Positions 11,720 to 25,558 of a stretch of 64,000 bases of DNA are shown piece after piece; position 1 is the first letter of the stretch; each line of letters begins with the position of its first letter. The notes below the pieces were generated by a model. The model was not told the DNA's origin. It saw nothing but the letters and a program-made list of their open reading frames with translations, and searched no databases. The translations under genes and the position numbers were made by a program. The stretch is from Termitomyces sp. T153 (lineage: Eukaryota; Basidiomycota; Agaricomycetes; Agaricales; Lyophyllaceae): positions 1,488,001 to 1,552,000 of the forward strand of contig JACKQL020000005.1 of NCBI GenBank assembly GCA_018296165.2, written 5' to 3'.

Positions 11720-14700
11720 TGACTCAGAAGTCTTGATACCTCTCAGGTGATATACATAGAGACATCAACATATAATAACCTGAGATGATATCAATCATAT
11801 CTGGTTCAAAGCACTATATACATAGGTCCTCTGAAAGATGCTTTGGTGTATATAAGATCATTTTGTACATATGTGATTATGATTCTTGACTGGGGTCTCA
11901 ATTGAAATTGAACAAGTACCTGTGGGTCTATATATAATGAGATCTCGATGACCATTTCTATCCCAGATTCAAGAACAGGAGGTATGTTGAAATCCTGACT
12001 ATACAGCGGGGAGTAGACACAATTGTGTAAGTACACTCCCCGGAGGTGTATAAACGAGACTAGATTGTATGTACCTAGACAGAACATGTAAATGTATAAT
12101 CGAGGTGGGTGTTTTGAGGGAGTCGCCATGCGTCATGCCAACACTGGGTCGTCATAGTATAGTGGTGCGAGTTGGAACTGCTTCATACTGAGTTTGGAGG
12201 CGGTGGCAAGTTCCTGGCCACTCACATGGTACAGACAATACTGGATACAATACTGGATCACATTTGACGTGACATATAATTACGAGAATACAGGACATGC
12301 TAAGTGGAGTTGACATTGGTCTCCTGGCAACCTTTTCACTTTCTGAGCGCCGCAATCACAGCTTTGAACTTTTTTGCTTGTTGAGTGCTCAAAGCTCGGT
12401 TCAAAGCTTTGTAAAACTCTGGCCTCCTGAACCGGGCCGGACCTTCTCGCATTATAATCGGACTTTTAGCCATTTTAACCCCCTCTCCCCCACCCATCTT
12501 AGAAATCAGAGGCCAAAGAACCAGTATGCTGGTACCATCTAACAGCCACTAAGAGATGTGCTTGTATAGTTGATGAAATATCTACATGTTGAAAACAGTC
12601 AACCATCTTTCATGACAATGACGGCATTGAACAAGTGGGTACACCTGTAGAAGTTGCACCGAGAACGACTACTGATACGCCCCTGTCATGTGGTTTTCGT
12701 TATGAACCTTCAAATCGTCCTGGTCCAACCCAAACAACGAACAGAGGGCTTATCCAGAGGCAACTCCTAGGGATGCACGAGCGTCAAGCACGCGACTTGA
12801 CTCCTGTTCTGCCAGCGGAAGTTGCGGTACCATCCCCAAGAGAACCGATCTGACGCTTTTCAAGGACATCTCAATCACGTATTCTCTCTACTTCCCTGTC
12901 TGCTTGGCCTGCTCACGCAGGGTACATGCAACGAAAGAGAAGTTAACGCACAACGAATCCAAGATGGAAGGTATTGTTTCAAAGCGAGATTATTGCTTAA
13001 GTCTTGCCTCGAGTTAAATCTAAATGCAAGGATCTCCCAGATCTTTCGCTTTCGTACTACGATGAGAAACGGCGTCGTTGGGCTATCGTTCGAAATGCTG
13101 GCTGGATCAGGTATGAAAACGTCAGTTGTGTTGATGAGGAGAGCGTGAAAAGAAGAGGCCACGAGGAAGGGAAGGAAGTTCCCTGGTGATTGATATACAG
13201 ATACCACCCACCGTGCTAGAAGACGAATTGAAAAAGAGTGGCCGTCATGCGACAATGGTTAATAAATGAGCACACGTCATGTAGTGGATCAACCCCACCA
13301 CGGAATAACAAGAGATAAAGAACGTCATACCCCTTTACGTGGGACAAGACTCTGGAAAAATTTCTTAAGATCTGAAGATGAAGTTCGAATCCGAGGAAAA
13401 GAAGGGAACTTGCACCCATGGGGACTTCGGTCACTGGTCGACAACCGGAGCTCATGAGGTAATGAACATCCAGGGAATAGACATTGAAGCCGTATCACTC
13501 CTTCCGTTAGACTCGCATCGCATTAGCAGATGAAGTGGGGATGGAAACAGTAAAGACGTGGCCTCGGAAGGAGGACGCAGCATAGTTGCAAGTCAGTCAC
13601 GTGCACATGAGCACATGGGTGCCTAGGCCGACCCGTTCTACGCCCACATCAATCAATCCAGCCTCCAAAAGACCATAAGCGATAGAACGAATTTGCATCC
13701 AAACAAACAAGCCGGCCGCAGCATTTTTCGGTCTAATGGAATGCATGATGTTACATCATACTGAACAAATCATCGAAAAAAAAACGCATTCGAAACCGAT
13801 AGATTGAACAAGCACAAGGAACATACGGATCCTACATGCAAATCCCCCAACTCGAAAACTATCCTCATGGTCTCACAGATTTGATCTTGCCCGCGAATCC
13901 TCTCCATGTGCGCGGCGGCTCCGATCCAGCAGTGATGAAGTACCGTAACTCATTGTGCAGCATAAACCCGGAAAACGAGCCTCTCGTGGGGACATCTAGG
14001 CCAAGGATAATACGGGTGAGTAAGCGTTGATGAGATAGGCTGGGATAGGGGTGAGCATTAACTTGAAATTGACCCTAGATAGCCAGCTGACGTCGTGAAT
14101 AGCATACGCCGTGTAGTTTAAACGGCTATGCCGCACGGATAGTATGCACAGTGATCCAGAAGCTTCACACAATGGACCAAGCGGGATGAATGGAGGAAAA
14201 ATGAAGTGTAGCAGTGGAGGAAGAACAGGATGACAGCACGCACCGAGAATAAAGTATATACAACCTGTGCAAGCATATGTAATGTGCAAAGAGGATTGAT
14301 TAATATGAGCAAGGCAAAGAACTATGGAACGCGGAACGAGGGACAAGGGAACCCACACCGGGCTTAGAAAGGGTGAGTTACAAGTGCATCTAACTAGACG
14401 TAATACGCCAAATTTGTGACTGGAGAACCCCTTGGCAAGGGAATGAGCTATACCCATGAAGGCCCTAGATCTAGAAAGAGAAGGTAGGGGGCTGAGAGGT
14501 TAAATGTGAGATCTAGAAGGCATATGGAGCATGGTCGAGCGAGGAAAAGGCATTACGCAGATCGGAGAAAATCGGGTGTAGTCCAAGTAGTCAAAAAGAA
14601 AAAAAACAAGACAGAAAAAGGAGCATCGAGATATGGTCTTCATAATGAAGACGATACAAAGCAGTCACTGCTTTCGTTACGATATAATGCTTGAAAGGAT

Positions 14701-17125
14701 ATGATACGGTATTAGTGAAGGATATCACGGACATGAGGTCAAGTCCGTCAAACAAAGTATAGAAGATGAAACCATGAGGTAGTAGACTATTGGATTATAG
14801 CATAGATTTTCAGCAAGCCGGATGTCCCTGGAGATGATCGGATGAACAACTCACCAGCACAGAGAGAAGAAGGCTATGATCGTCCATCTGAAACGTGCAA
14901 GTCAAGTGAAGGAAGGGATGAAAGATCTTCATCTTGAAATCCCATGGAGAACCCAAAGACGAATATGGCACCTGGCACCTCATGAGATGAGGGACTCGGG
15001 GTCGACACGGCACGTAGTATTATTATATGGGAGCCGATATGGAGAAGGTTTCTGAAATCTCTATCATCCTAGCACTAAAGCTGGAGCACAGCCAGATTAC
15101 AGTTCGAATTATCTTCATGATCTTCTGTTTGAAAGAACCCGAGTCATTCCACGTACCGAGTAATTTCGCGCGTTTCAGATCGGAAACAAGTAGTGTAGAA
15201 GAGCATCACTGGACGAAGATGTCATATATGGAAGCAGATTATCAAAATGAAGAAAAAGTGGACCGTCTTGGTCCTCGATAGTCGCAAGCGGGGAACTGAA
15301 ATCGATCCACAGATTGGTATTGATGAGGGAGTCAGAATGGGTTAATTGGACAAGGTAGTCCGTACTGTTCCAAGCGATAGATAAATGACAGAGATTTAAG
15401 CTTGAAGTCGATTGTCGTGTCAAGGAGTTTTAGGGAAACGGCCGTAAGGCAATAACTGAATTCTACAAAATAAAGACATGTCCTACACCGGGCTGGATTA
15501 CCTATATTCATCTGTCTCGAGGGGAATGGCGAGCGAGCTAAGCAGTGCCGGTGCAATCTTGATTGATTACATGTATTAGATGACCTGTATGTTTTCTGTG
15601 AATGATGGTAAGCCGGAAAGGAATGAGAACTCGTGTAAACAGAAAGTCGATGCAAATGTCAGATAGACGCGTTACATACGATACCCATTCCTCAAGGTTT
15701 TTAAGAACAAAACGATGGAGAGTTGCGCGTCATTGAACGCATTTAATCGTCCGAATCTGATGATATGACCGGGGAAAAACAGAGATTTGCCCAATATTGG
15801 CAACTGAAATGTTTGTCTCGGTTCAGACAAAAAATGGAGATACCTCGCACCGATAGATGCGAGCCGGCGACTTTCATAGCCTAAATCACCCAGGTTTTCC
15901 TAAGCTTGAGGAGCAGGGTTGGAAGGGGGCGCCGCGGACTACAAATAGTGGACCCAGGATGAGCGGTGCGTCGGACTGAGATCGTCCAAGTGCAGTTCCT
16001 CAAGACGTAAACCAACCGTCGAAGCGCGTACATATGAATAAAGCATTCGGCAAAGGCAATGCAAAGGCCTCGTTTTGCTGCATGAGGCTGCGCTGAATGA
16101 CGGTGAGCTCAATCGAAGAAGTAGTCACATAGTCCAATGAGTTTGAGTTTGAGGGTTGATGCTGTTGAGTGACTTGCGTTGGCAACGACAAGTTCCTTGG
16201 GCCATATCAGAGAATATAGATTAGGCAATTTGCTCTGCTACAGCAGATACCCTTTTTCAATCCGCAGAAAAAGAAGCTGAGGTTCAAGTTTGTGAAGTTT
16301 TTTTGGGTATAATCTGGAGACATATAGGTGTCACGGGTCGGTCATGTAACTGATCCGGCCAGGCACCCTCGGGTCACGGTATCCATCACTAGTTCTCCTT
16401 TCTCATCATCTCCTCGGGATCGGCCAACAAACTACGAGGTGTTGCAAGGCAGACCTTGAACGTAAAATAATCTATGATTTTCTCCCCTTTCGTGATACGT
16501 AGCCACTCGGAGCTGAGGTCGAGGCCCACTGAGCCAGTTGTCCTTCCTGCTCCTCGAAGTCGGTCAATCGTCCGGAGAATACGGGAATAGAAAAGGAGTC
16601 CTGGAAAGTCATAGAATATCCACTACCTCATGCACCAACCTTCACTATGATCGCCTCAGCGGTGCTGATACAAAGCGGAAAGGCAACTCTTGCTAATATT
16701 TTGGTTCAAGTTGGAAGAACACTGTATATTATGGTCTGAAGATCTCCATGTAGGTAATCTCTCAACCTGGAAGAGCACTCGTCCGCCGCAGTCCCTTGCT
16801 TGTATACACTGGTCTTCTTCCCGTTTGACTCGCAGGGCTGCTTCTCACCTGCCCCAACAAGCTTTTGCAAAGCTCGAGGTCACAGTCAGGAAGCCGCACC
16901 CCGGGCGTCGAGGGAGGATCCACCGAAGGTTCATAATAAGTTTGTCTATACGGGGCTACATTTGATGAGAGTTTCGTAAACTAGATCTTTGGGAAATACT
17001 AGATCCCTGGGCACAGATCCACGGTCTCCTCGTCCGAGAGTGTTCAGCAAATACATAAGGGCAGACGACGATGGTATCTTGCCAGCAAAGCCACGACATC
17101 ACACAGGCGGACTCAATCCACTCCC
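11720..17125. other. Long stretch without recognised gene
   Basis: CpG content is normal, so this is not obviously old repeat, but frames are short and none shows a domain I know. Two places look gene-like. First, 13836-14015 on the plus strand: 60 codons from ATG ending at a GTGAGT splice donor. Second, the minus strand from about 15655 to 14800, with several 60-100-codon open blocks in shifting frames, which could be an intron-rich or decayed gene. Neither can be assigned. Confidence 0.35.
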
Positions 17126-17883
17126 ATGTCTATTACTCGCATCGCACTTCTCACTATCCAGGCGGTATCCAATCACTACGCATGCACGCCACCGAACCCT
17201 ACCCCAGCCAAGGGCCGCTACCACACTGAGGAACTCTTCATCCTTCAGATCGCGCCCCTGGTATTTAAGGCATGTCGTAGGGGTATCATCTATAAACCAC
17301 AATTGACAATTTTCTTGAACAGATTCATCAATACCTCGTATGGACCTGTGCATTCTTCGAAACGATCTTCTACTTGTGCACTGTATCACCTATTCCCTCC
17401 CCAATCCCAATTCCCACTTCGACTCTCATCTGTCCCTTCCCACCGTCCCATCCGCCCATCTACACTACTCCGCTCTTCGTGATTGGCGTGATCGCTGTCG
17501 CTCTTGGCACTTACATCCGCCTCGACTGTTTTCGCACTCTCGGACGCCTCTTCACTTTCGACCTTACCATTCACCCCAACCACGTTTTGGTGACACAACG
17601 ATTCTATTCATACGTTAGGCACCCAGCCTATACGGGTTCCATGCTTGTTGTCGCCGGGCTTGCGTTTTCTCACCTTTCCAAAGGTGCATGGCTGACCTCG
17701 TGTGGGCCGCTTAGGATTCCTGGCTCGGCGCCTCTCGTATGGGCAGCGTGGTGGGCGTGGACGCTTTCCGTTGGGATCAGTAGAGCACAAGCTGAAGACA
17801 GTCAGATGAGGAAGCTCTTCAAGGAAGAATGGGTTCAGTATGCCATCAATACCCCGTGGTGGTTCTTCCCTGGCATGTACTAG
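17126..17883 (+). CDS. Isoprenylcysteine carboxyl methyltransferase (ICMT/PEMT) family protein
   Basis: Predicted S-adenosylmethionine-dependent methyltransferase of the family that methylates the C-terminal prenylated cysteine of CaaX proteins (yeast Ste14) at the ER membrane. Two exons, 17126-17260 and 17323-17883, join in phase 0 across a 62-nt intron (GTATTT...GAACAG) and give about 231 residues. The spliced frame restores an open hydrophobic segment (IHQYLVWTCAFFETIFYLCT) and is followed by another membrane segment (FVIGVIAVALGTYIR). The signature block VRHPAYTGS, the family's RHPxYxG motif, is at about residue 130. The C-terminus has EEWVQYA...TPWWFFPGMY where the family has EWxxYAxxTPYKLIPxVY. 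Length and topology fit the Agaricomycete multi-copy subfamily; the substrate here is inferred. No lesion is seen. Confidence 0.85.
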
Positions 17884-19900
17884 GCAACCTTCACGGTGCG
17901 TTTCGCTTCCTCCGCGTCGTTGCGTCTGATGATACTCATGCTATGCTACCTGTCCTTTTGCTTAGACCTGATTGGCATCAAATAGACCGCACTTACGCCA
18001 ATCTGCAACATTCATATCAAAAAATGCCTCGCTGAGCATTGACGACATAGTATACGATGTCTCCCCGAACGAACTGAACTCTTCTTACGCTTATTTTTAC
18101 GGACTAACAAATACTTTTCTTTCTTTACATTCTATCTGGATCTCTGCCTTATCACTTACCACGCCTCATGCTTCGTCATTTTGGATCCAAATCCTTCTAG
18201 TCGGACACCCAACATGTACTTGTATGATAAATAGAATATTTACTCGCATTGACCGTTCCTCCTATCTCAGATCCAGCAGAGGTTCTAACTTTCAGCGCAT
18301 CTCATAATCTCCGTTTCCATTTCCAGTTGTAAAAATCAGCTTCTGCTGCGTCATTTTCACTCTGCTACTGCGACCCTGGCAAACACCATATGTTCCATCA
18401 TATTCTATTCCTCAACTTCGAGACGTATGTACAAGCTAGGTCCAATTGGGTCAAAAAATGTCGTGCACACTCACGAGATTCTGCTAGTGACCTCGCTGAG
18501 GTCTTTTGGGAAAAAACACACGGACTATATCAACGAGGACATGACGGGTGCGAATCTTTCTATGTACATAAGGAACGAAACGCTTCTGCCAGATGAAGCC
18601 GCCGGCTTTACACGAGCGAAGGTCTTGACCCACTTGAATCGAGCGGGAATCCCAGAGTCTTAAGCCTATCCATTTCCTCCGCCCTCGTGTGTCGTGATTA
18701 CCTTCTATCTGCTGGGTTATACGAGTTCCTGTCCCATAGAATTCGCGCACGAGCACCTCCGGGTGGCGGCGGCGGCGGCGTGGCTTCGAGGTCGGACTCG
18801 AGCTGGATTTAGGTTGCTTGTTCTTCTCTTACTATCATAGAAGTTGTGTGACAATGAGTCCTTGGCTTCGAATCAACATGTTCTAACACAGAGTGTTCTC
18901 GTTCCCAGCTACTGGAAAAGGTAAGAAGTCGGTGTACGACATTGAAAATAGTTCTTGGCAGTCGTGAAAGACGAGCAATTGCAAGATAACGAGCAGTGAG
19001 AATGAATCGGGATGAGCAACGAAGAACCCTACGGCAATGTTGTCATTCAGTAGAGGGGATATTGTTACTCTCTACGATCCAATCTCGAATTGTAGCTTTC
19101 GAACGTATCGTGAGTATTGCGAAATGACTGAAAGGTTAACAAGCCGCCTTCACATCACACGGCAAGCGCGCGAATCAGCAGTTTTACGCTGTTCGTCGAG
19201 GGCTCGAACTCGAGTACTCCCGCATAATCGATCTGCCTTGACAATGCTACTGGGGTTTCACCATGAGTCACATGAGCTACGACTACCCTGTAATATTCGA
19301 TAATCGCGCATCGAACATTCTGAAAAGTATTCGTCTATGTGTATCCTTCACAGATTTGATGCAGTCTACTGGCTATGGATGTCACCTAGTTGTTCGAATC
19401 TCGGATTAATATTAATAACGAAATATTGTAAGCACGCTTTTGGATGAGTCGTTCAGTTACAGAGAGACGTAAAGACCATCATTGAGGGTTCCACAACTGC
19501 TTGCGCAGGGAATATTCTCCCTTCACGTATATTAATTGCTCTAGAGATTATGTTGAAATCTCATAACTACAGAGCCATGAATGCAGACGAGGTACAGCGA
19601 GAACATAGAAACAGAAAATCTTTCGATCGACCTCGAAAATTTGATTACTTGCAATAGTCTTGAGGGGTCGGCCTCAGATGGCTACAACGAATTCCATACA
19701 TATCGCGCAGGTACCGGAGGGAGACTGAGGGGGAGTAAGATTCCGATCCCTGGCCATTGCAGTAAGCAAAAGAATGATCGATACAACCCAGATATAGGTA
19801 ACTTTGAGTTCAGGTTTTCTCGAATTCAAAAGTCGTATTTGTAGGAACAAGGAACAGCTGGACATATCGCCGTTAATGGATGGAATAAAGCTCCTATGGT
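17884..19900. other. Intergenic region, no recognised gene
   Basis: An open frame of 78 codons at 18427-18663 (+) with no recognisable domain, and a GGC trinucleotide run at about 18764-18780. Nothing else supports a gene. Confidence 0.4.
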
Positions 19901-22416
19901 TTATAGATTTAGTACGTGAAGACATCGAAACTGTCGAAGCTTTATAAAGGTTGAACGTACTCTCAGGCGACGACCTTTGATTTGCAAGGCCGGAACAACC
20001 ATTAAAAACAAACCGATCACGATCCTAGGGAATGCAGGGGATTATGTGAATGTCAAAGTTCGATTGTTCCTATGTAGGTGCTTACGCGGCCTCAACTCCA
20101 AACGTTTGGATGGCTCCATGTTTGGTTGCCCATGGTACTTGAAAGTATGCTACGCTGAAACCTATAGAAAAAGCTTCTGAGAATTTTCAGAGGATGGTAC
20201 TTCGGACACGAACCTCCTAAAGTCCTCGCGAGATTGATGAGTGCGCTGATCTCCCCCTGTAGGGCTTGATAACCCTAGATGTGCGGTAATAAACTAAAGA
20301 CCTACTTTGTGCTTTGGGAAGCAATCATTGCAATATGCGTAGACAGCGACAGTGTTCATCAGGACTGCTAGTACAACAATCCCCCATCCCATGATGAGTG
20401 CACCAATACTCAAGTGTTTTTCGAAGGACGCTCCAAGTGTGACGAAGCCGCAGACATATAGCGGCATGGCGACATAGCAAGCCCTAAAAATGACTGTCTA
20501 TATCTCGCTTATGCGAAATTGAAAGAAATGACGGTACCAAAGGCGACTTTCGGCTTCGAAAACCCCCTTGTTTCGACGAATACTCACGTTCATAATCCAG
20601 TCATTCATGTAACGACCAATAAATTGTCCAATGATCACAGCGACCTACAATCTCGTGAGAAAAAGGTAGGCAATGAATACAGAAGGCACGCTCGCGATCG
20701 GTGTACCATATCCACCTGCGATTGCAAATGGGCCGAATCCGTATCCTACTGGGCGAGGTGATCCCAGGAACACGGGATTTGTCCCCTAGAATAAACATTT
20801 TAAAGGGTTCCGTCGGACCATAGCACGTGAAGTACTGCATACGTTAATGCCAATGGAGAATCCGAAAAGCATCGCCTGATATCCTTGTTCATTTAGTATG
20901 AAGGGAGAAGGAATACTCACCTCGAACCAGAGTATCATCATAAGATGGGGTCGCCAGACGACATTGAGTGGGGAGAGAATGGATTCTTTCCATGACGGGC
21001 GGTATTTTGCCATCTTGACACCTGTGATGCCGATAAGAGTTTCTATCCGGTAACGCAGTCCTCTAGTTGGATGCTCTGGGATTGGTTTAACGGTGCGGTC
21101 GTACATTCTGATCAGCCAGATAGGATATGGAAGTCATACTATTGCGAGGAAAGCTTACGTTTCCTCCCCAAACATAACAATCACGAGTACTACAATTGCA
21201 GAGTATATCGATCCAATTCCATATGCCCAACGCCAGCTTGCGCGTGCGACGAGGAAGCCAAAAGCAAATGGAGAAAGGAAAGGTGAGATGATGAAACCCA
21301 TAGTCCAGATGTTAAGCTAAACGTCAAGAACATACTAGACCTTTGCTTAATCGTAGATTGACGTTGTTACTGACCTTTCGTGCCTGCAAATGGAAAGGGT
21401 ACATATCAGTAATGACATATAGACCCTAATAGGTCACGGAAACTGATCAGAGCGTATGTGTCAACACAGGACTTCCCTACGAACCGTGACTTGAGGGGTA
21501 GTCCTGATTCGTGTCCCAGTCAGACGCTGAGAAGTTGACAAATTACGTTTCCTCACGCGAAAAAACCTGACAAACACCTCGTGGCTAGGTAGTTCCCAAT
21601 CAGCATGCCTCACGGGATTCGAATAAGTATGTGAATATATTTACCCGTGAATATTTTCAAAGTCGGTGCGAAAGTCGCTCCTGCGAGAAACGCCAAGGCG
21701 AAGACCTGTGACCAGAAGAGTGCAGGGAGCCGCCCGTAGCGTCTCATGAGCATGACGGCAAATAGGCCACCCCATCCTGCAGATATATGCCTCGTTGAGA
21801 GTGGTACATCAAGTAAACATTGATCGGTCCTGACCAAGCAAGAATATACTCCAGCTGAAGACGTCTAGTAGTCAAAACTAGTTTTGTGGGGTAATAATGG
21901 ACAATGCACTTACTTTGAGGTCAAGTCGTTGATCACACCGGTAGTCGTGTCATACTGCTTCGCTAACTCAAACAATGCGGCAGTACCTGTTGCTCTGTTA
22001 AAATGGCACCGATAACGCTTTGTAAGAGATTATATATACTCACCGATGCCGGAATCAAAGTCGGGAACAATGGCAGCAAGAGTAATGATAATAAGCTGGC
22101 CAGTTTTGCGCCAGTCACTCCAATTTTGCGGGTCGTCAGGAGAATCGGTAGGTTGTGGCCATAGAACTTTAGTCCCGTCCTTGGTGAGTTTGAGTTGAGA
22201 GGAAATGCTCTCTCCAAGCTCAAATTTCACCTCTCTGTGAAAGGCAGGTTGATATATAGGTAGAGAGAGCATTCAGCAGACTGACTGGGGGTCAATGACC
22301 AGACGGCCAGCATTCTTCTCGTGGTAGGAGAGAAGATCAATCTCTGAGGAGTTGCTATCATGGGACGAAGAATGACTGGGTGCCTCAAAATCCATTGTGT
22401 CTTTGTTGAGGGACAT
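19901..22416 (-). CDS. Major facilitator superfamily transporter (intact, many introns)
   Basis: A 12-segment membrane transporter of the fungal MFS group whose N-terminus reads WPQPTDSPDDPQNWS; the substrate is unknown. I could follow it exon by exon from ATG (22416) to TAA (19901-19903). Blocks in order: DPQNWSDWRK; AAIVPDFDSGIA; TGTAALFELAKQYDTT; NWSIFLLGWGGLFAVML with RYGRLP (motif A region); RCLSGFF; LYVITDMYPFHLQARK; LNIWTMGFIISPFLSPFAFG; ASWRWAYGIGSIY; GLRYRIETLIGITG; the loop with WRPHLMMILWFE; NPVFLGSPRP; GALIMGWGIVVLAVLMNTVAVYA then YCNDCFPK; GEISALINLARTLGGFSVAYF then QVPWATKHGA; GLFLMVVPALQIKGRRLR. All breaks fall at GT-AG junctions that keep phase, e.g. GGAG|GTTCGT...CTATAG|GTTTCAGC near 20170-20214. 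Length fits the family. An alternative start is the internal Met at 22395. Confidence 0.88.
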
Positions 22417-25400
22417 ATGTGAGATGTATGGAGAGACTATTGGGTTGAATATGTGCAGGTGAAAGAGCGGCGCGAGAAAAAAGAGTAGGAAGATAGCGTT
22501 CACAGATGAGATCCGTTATATGACGAATGTTCTCATGATCGCTGTATGTTTCCTGCTTACGATCTGTGTAAAATTCGTGCTTAATTTGAAAATTTCATGA
22601 CCACAATGTCCACTGGTAGATTAATCATAAGTAAATCCATCAGCATAATGAAGACATGCGGAAATTACTCAACAGAAAGACAGTGATTTCAAGAAGGAGA
22701 GGGAGCCCAGGTGAAGCCTGAGAAAGATATTCCAAAAGAAACACCAGCCTCATACGTGTGGTAGCCTTGGCAAAAGTAATTCTGAATAGTTCTCATGACG
22801 CTAGATCATTGATTGCCACTGATTGAAAAAGTAAGCCCGAGAAGCAACGTTCCGGGCCGTCGGACCAATTGCGTCGGAGCAATTAGCTATAGTAGGTTGC
22901 GTTTTAGTCTCAAATGTTCAAATTTATTTCACTAGCTGAACAGAGCGTTGCAGCTCCATCATTGACTACTATTGACAAGTTGAATGTACCGCCAGCCAGT
23001 GGAACGAACTTTACCGACACGCCGTGCTCAGCGCTCATTCCTCTCCGTGCATTGTCTTCACCAGGCCTCACCAGCTTCACCGGTCACCAACCGGACATTG
23101 TAGTGCAGAAAATCCGCCTAAAAGAGGCAGAAAGAGCGATTGATCAGAAGGAGAGGAACCGGTATGCATAGGTTAACATAGATGGTTTCAACAATCGAGG
23201 TTGAGGTCGCTCGTGAAGGAATGTCTGTCAAAAATGAGATGCGCGTATGCAGAAAACAGAAAGAATCAAATCAGCCCCGTGGAGATTGGAGATAAGATCA
23301 ACTGATCGGGAATACGGTCAGGGGCGTCTGAATGACCTGGGAGTTGCTTTGTTGAAGTCGTGCCGCACAATTAACAACGGAGTTTCGACAACGTCACGAA
23401 ATGCGGCGGTGATATAACAAACCAATGGCGACGAGGCAGCGAGACAACGAGACTTCTAACCAGACGAGACGGACTTTTCCCCTAGGCGTACGACGAGTAA
23501 GGCTGGACAGTCAGATGAGGGAAAGGGTGCTCTTTATTCTAAACTTGTCGCTCTTTTATAGATTGCCTGGAGTCATCCTAACGAACATCTCAAAACAGAT
23601 CAATGCTCAATCTCGGAATGGAACTATCTTTATCTCAGCGCCTTGTGTTCCCACTCGATTCATCGACTCCTCAACCTCTAGATCTCTAGCCTGCTATCGA
23701 CTCCTACCTTCCTTTCATGCGTTCCCAGCCACTGTACCGTTTCTCCACTCCCTTAATTTTTTTGAGTCTCCACACCTCCCATACTTTGTCTTATCAGTTC
23801 TCGCCCTGTGTCTCCCAATATTTCTGTCCTTTGTCAATAAAATCCTCTCATATAATTTTCATTTGAGTTCCTTCCCGTAGGACAATTTCTTCAGCCATTC
23901 GTCTACTTCTTGCCTCTCCACCGCAAGGTCACTGCAATGTGGTGATACGACTAGTAAGCTGATCATAAATACAATAGTTCTTGTCGGCATGTAGGTGGGT
24001 CATTACTTACTCATTCCTTTATATCATTTCTCCTCTGAATCAGCTTTTACAGAAGTTTGAACTCGTGACAGGCCACAATCTCTTAACTTCTTTATCCCGA
24101 GTGGGCATCTAACATCTCGATTGCATCATGGTGTACCGATATTACTTCCAGTCCACCCACATCCAGACGATATGTTTGAACCCCCATTGTAGCTCGGTAG
24201 ATATGCCCAACCGGTATTCGTCTAACAGAACCTCCAATGACCTCACACAAGGGAACATCACGCAGGCGAAGGAGTTCACACCGCAGTAATATAATCATGA
24301 TATTCTTGTGGAAAACATCCTGTCTACCGTATTCTGAAATTCCCTCCTCAAATTGCCTCAAAATCTCGTTACATGCACCGCTGTTTGGAAAAGCTCTTCC
24401 ATCTCTGGATTGCGAACCACCGGACCTCATCCCGTATCAATATTGCGTACTCCCGCACGTCAGCTAATTCAAGAGGGACTTTTTTGAAATAGATCTTGAT
24501 CTTCCTTCCAGGAAAGCAGTATGATTTTGCCCCCTTGATGGATATAACTTCGCCTCGTTCATTCTACCCGTCCACTGAAGGTTTGATCAAAGAAAATCCC
24601 AGGTATGTAAAGTAGGTTATAATTTTTTTTTCTTGACGTTATAGCCAGGGTTGTACGCAAATCCAACATAAGGGATGTCAATGATGGTATGCTAAACATA
24701 CTTCATTGCTTCAATGGCAATTATGTACGAGAGATTTGACAAACCTGTTTCGGTCCGTCACGCCGACCAGATTGAGTATATGGATATCCGGAAAGTTCAT
24801 AATTCTCAGAACCCCCATGAGCCGCAAGCTGCGCTTTCGAGCCCCTGTTCCTTTTGAATGAATAATTTATTTTCTGCTGCTGTACTTACAATAGTAGAGA
24901 TGGACTACATCAATGTCTCGCACCTGTACATAGACATAGAATCCATACCTTCATGCATCCTGTCAAGTATTCTCAGGGGGGTGCCCACCGCCCTCAGGAG
25001 TCAGGGAGTGTATTACGTACACAAGACTGGAATCACCACCTTTTGCAAATGGCAAAATTTCGGTCCGACTGGTTGCGGAAAATTCGGTAATCGATAAAAC
25101 GGGACGTGTTGACGGCATGAAATCTTATCAGGTGCCAATGGTGAGGGGATCACTTCTGGCGAGGGGATCAGGTCACTGTCATGACTTGTCCTCGCTCATT
25201 GAATACGCGCTCCCACGGGTGATCAATGAAGTACCACGTGACTTCTTCAAAACAAGGAACATACATATATATCGGAACATCTTTGTAGAATTGAAACCAT
25301 GGAGAGAGAAAATGAAATTATAATCAAACTTAACTTGGACAGCCGAGGTCCGAGGGTTGTCACGAGTCACGTTGACTCCTTATCAGAAGTGATAGTGCGC

Positions 25401-25558
25401 CACGTAAGAGGAGTTAAGCCTGAAAAGGAAATGTCAGATGCGTGACATCTCATTCATGGGTGACATACTGACGGGTTATAAAGTGAATTTTTTGTATACA
25501 GTCTGAACATTCCCCAGCTCTCTCTAAGAAACGATTCCCCAGCTCTCTCTAAGAAACA
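22417..25558. other. Intergenic region, no recognised gene
   Basis: The plus-strand frame at 23425-23880 (151 codons, hydrophobic C-terminal half, no family motif) and the minus-strand frame at 24092-24430 (112 codons) are the longest. Neither has a domain I recognise or clear splice partners. A TATA-like GGGTTATAAAG at about 25473 precedes the hydrophobin-like gene at 25559. Confidence 0.4.
25508..25558 (+). repeat. Tandem duplication in the 5' leader of hydrophobin-like gene 1
   Basis: ATTCCCCAGCTCTCTCTAAGAAAC is present twice head to tail, the second copy ending directly at the ATG of the gene at 25559. The duplication doubles a pyrimidine-rich leader typical of highly expressed fungal genes. 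Confidence 0.85.

Noticed and set aside
23425..23880. 151-codon plus-strand frame with hydrophobic end
   Set aside because: No family motif, no splice partners and low-complexity Phe/Leu/Ser end; kept only as a note in the intergenic entry.
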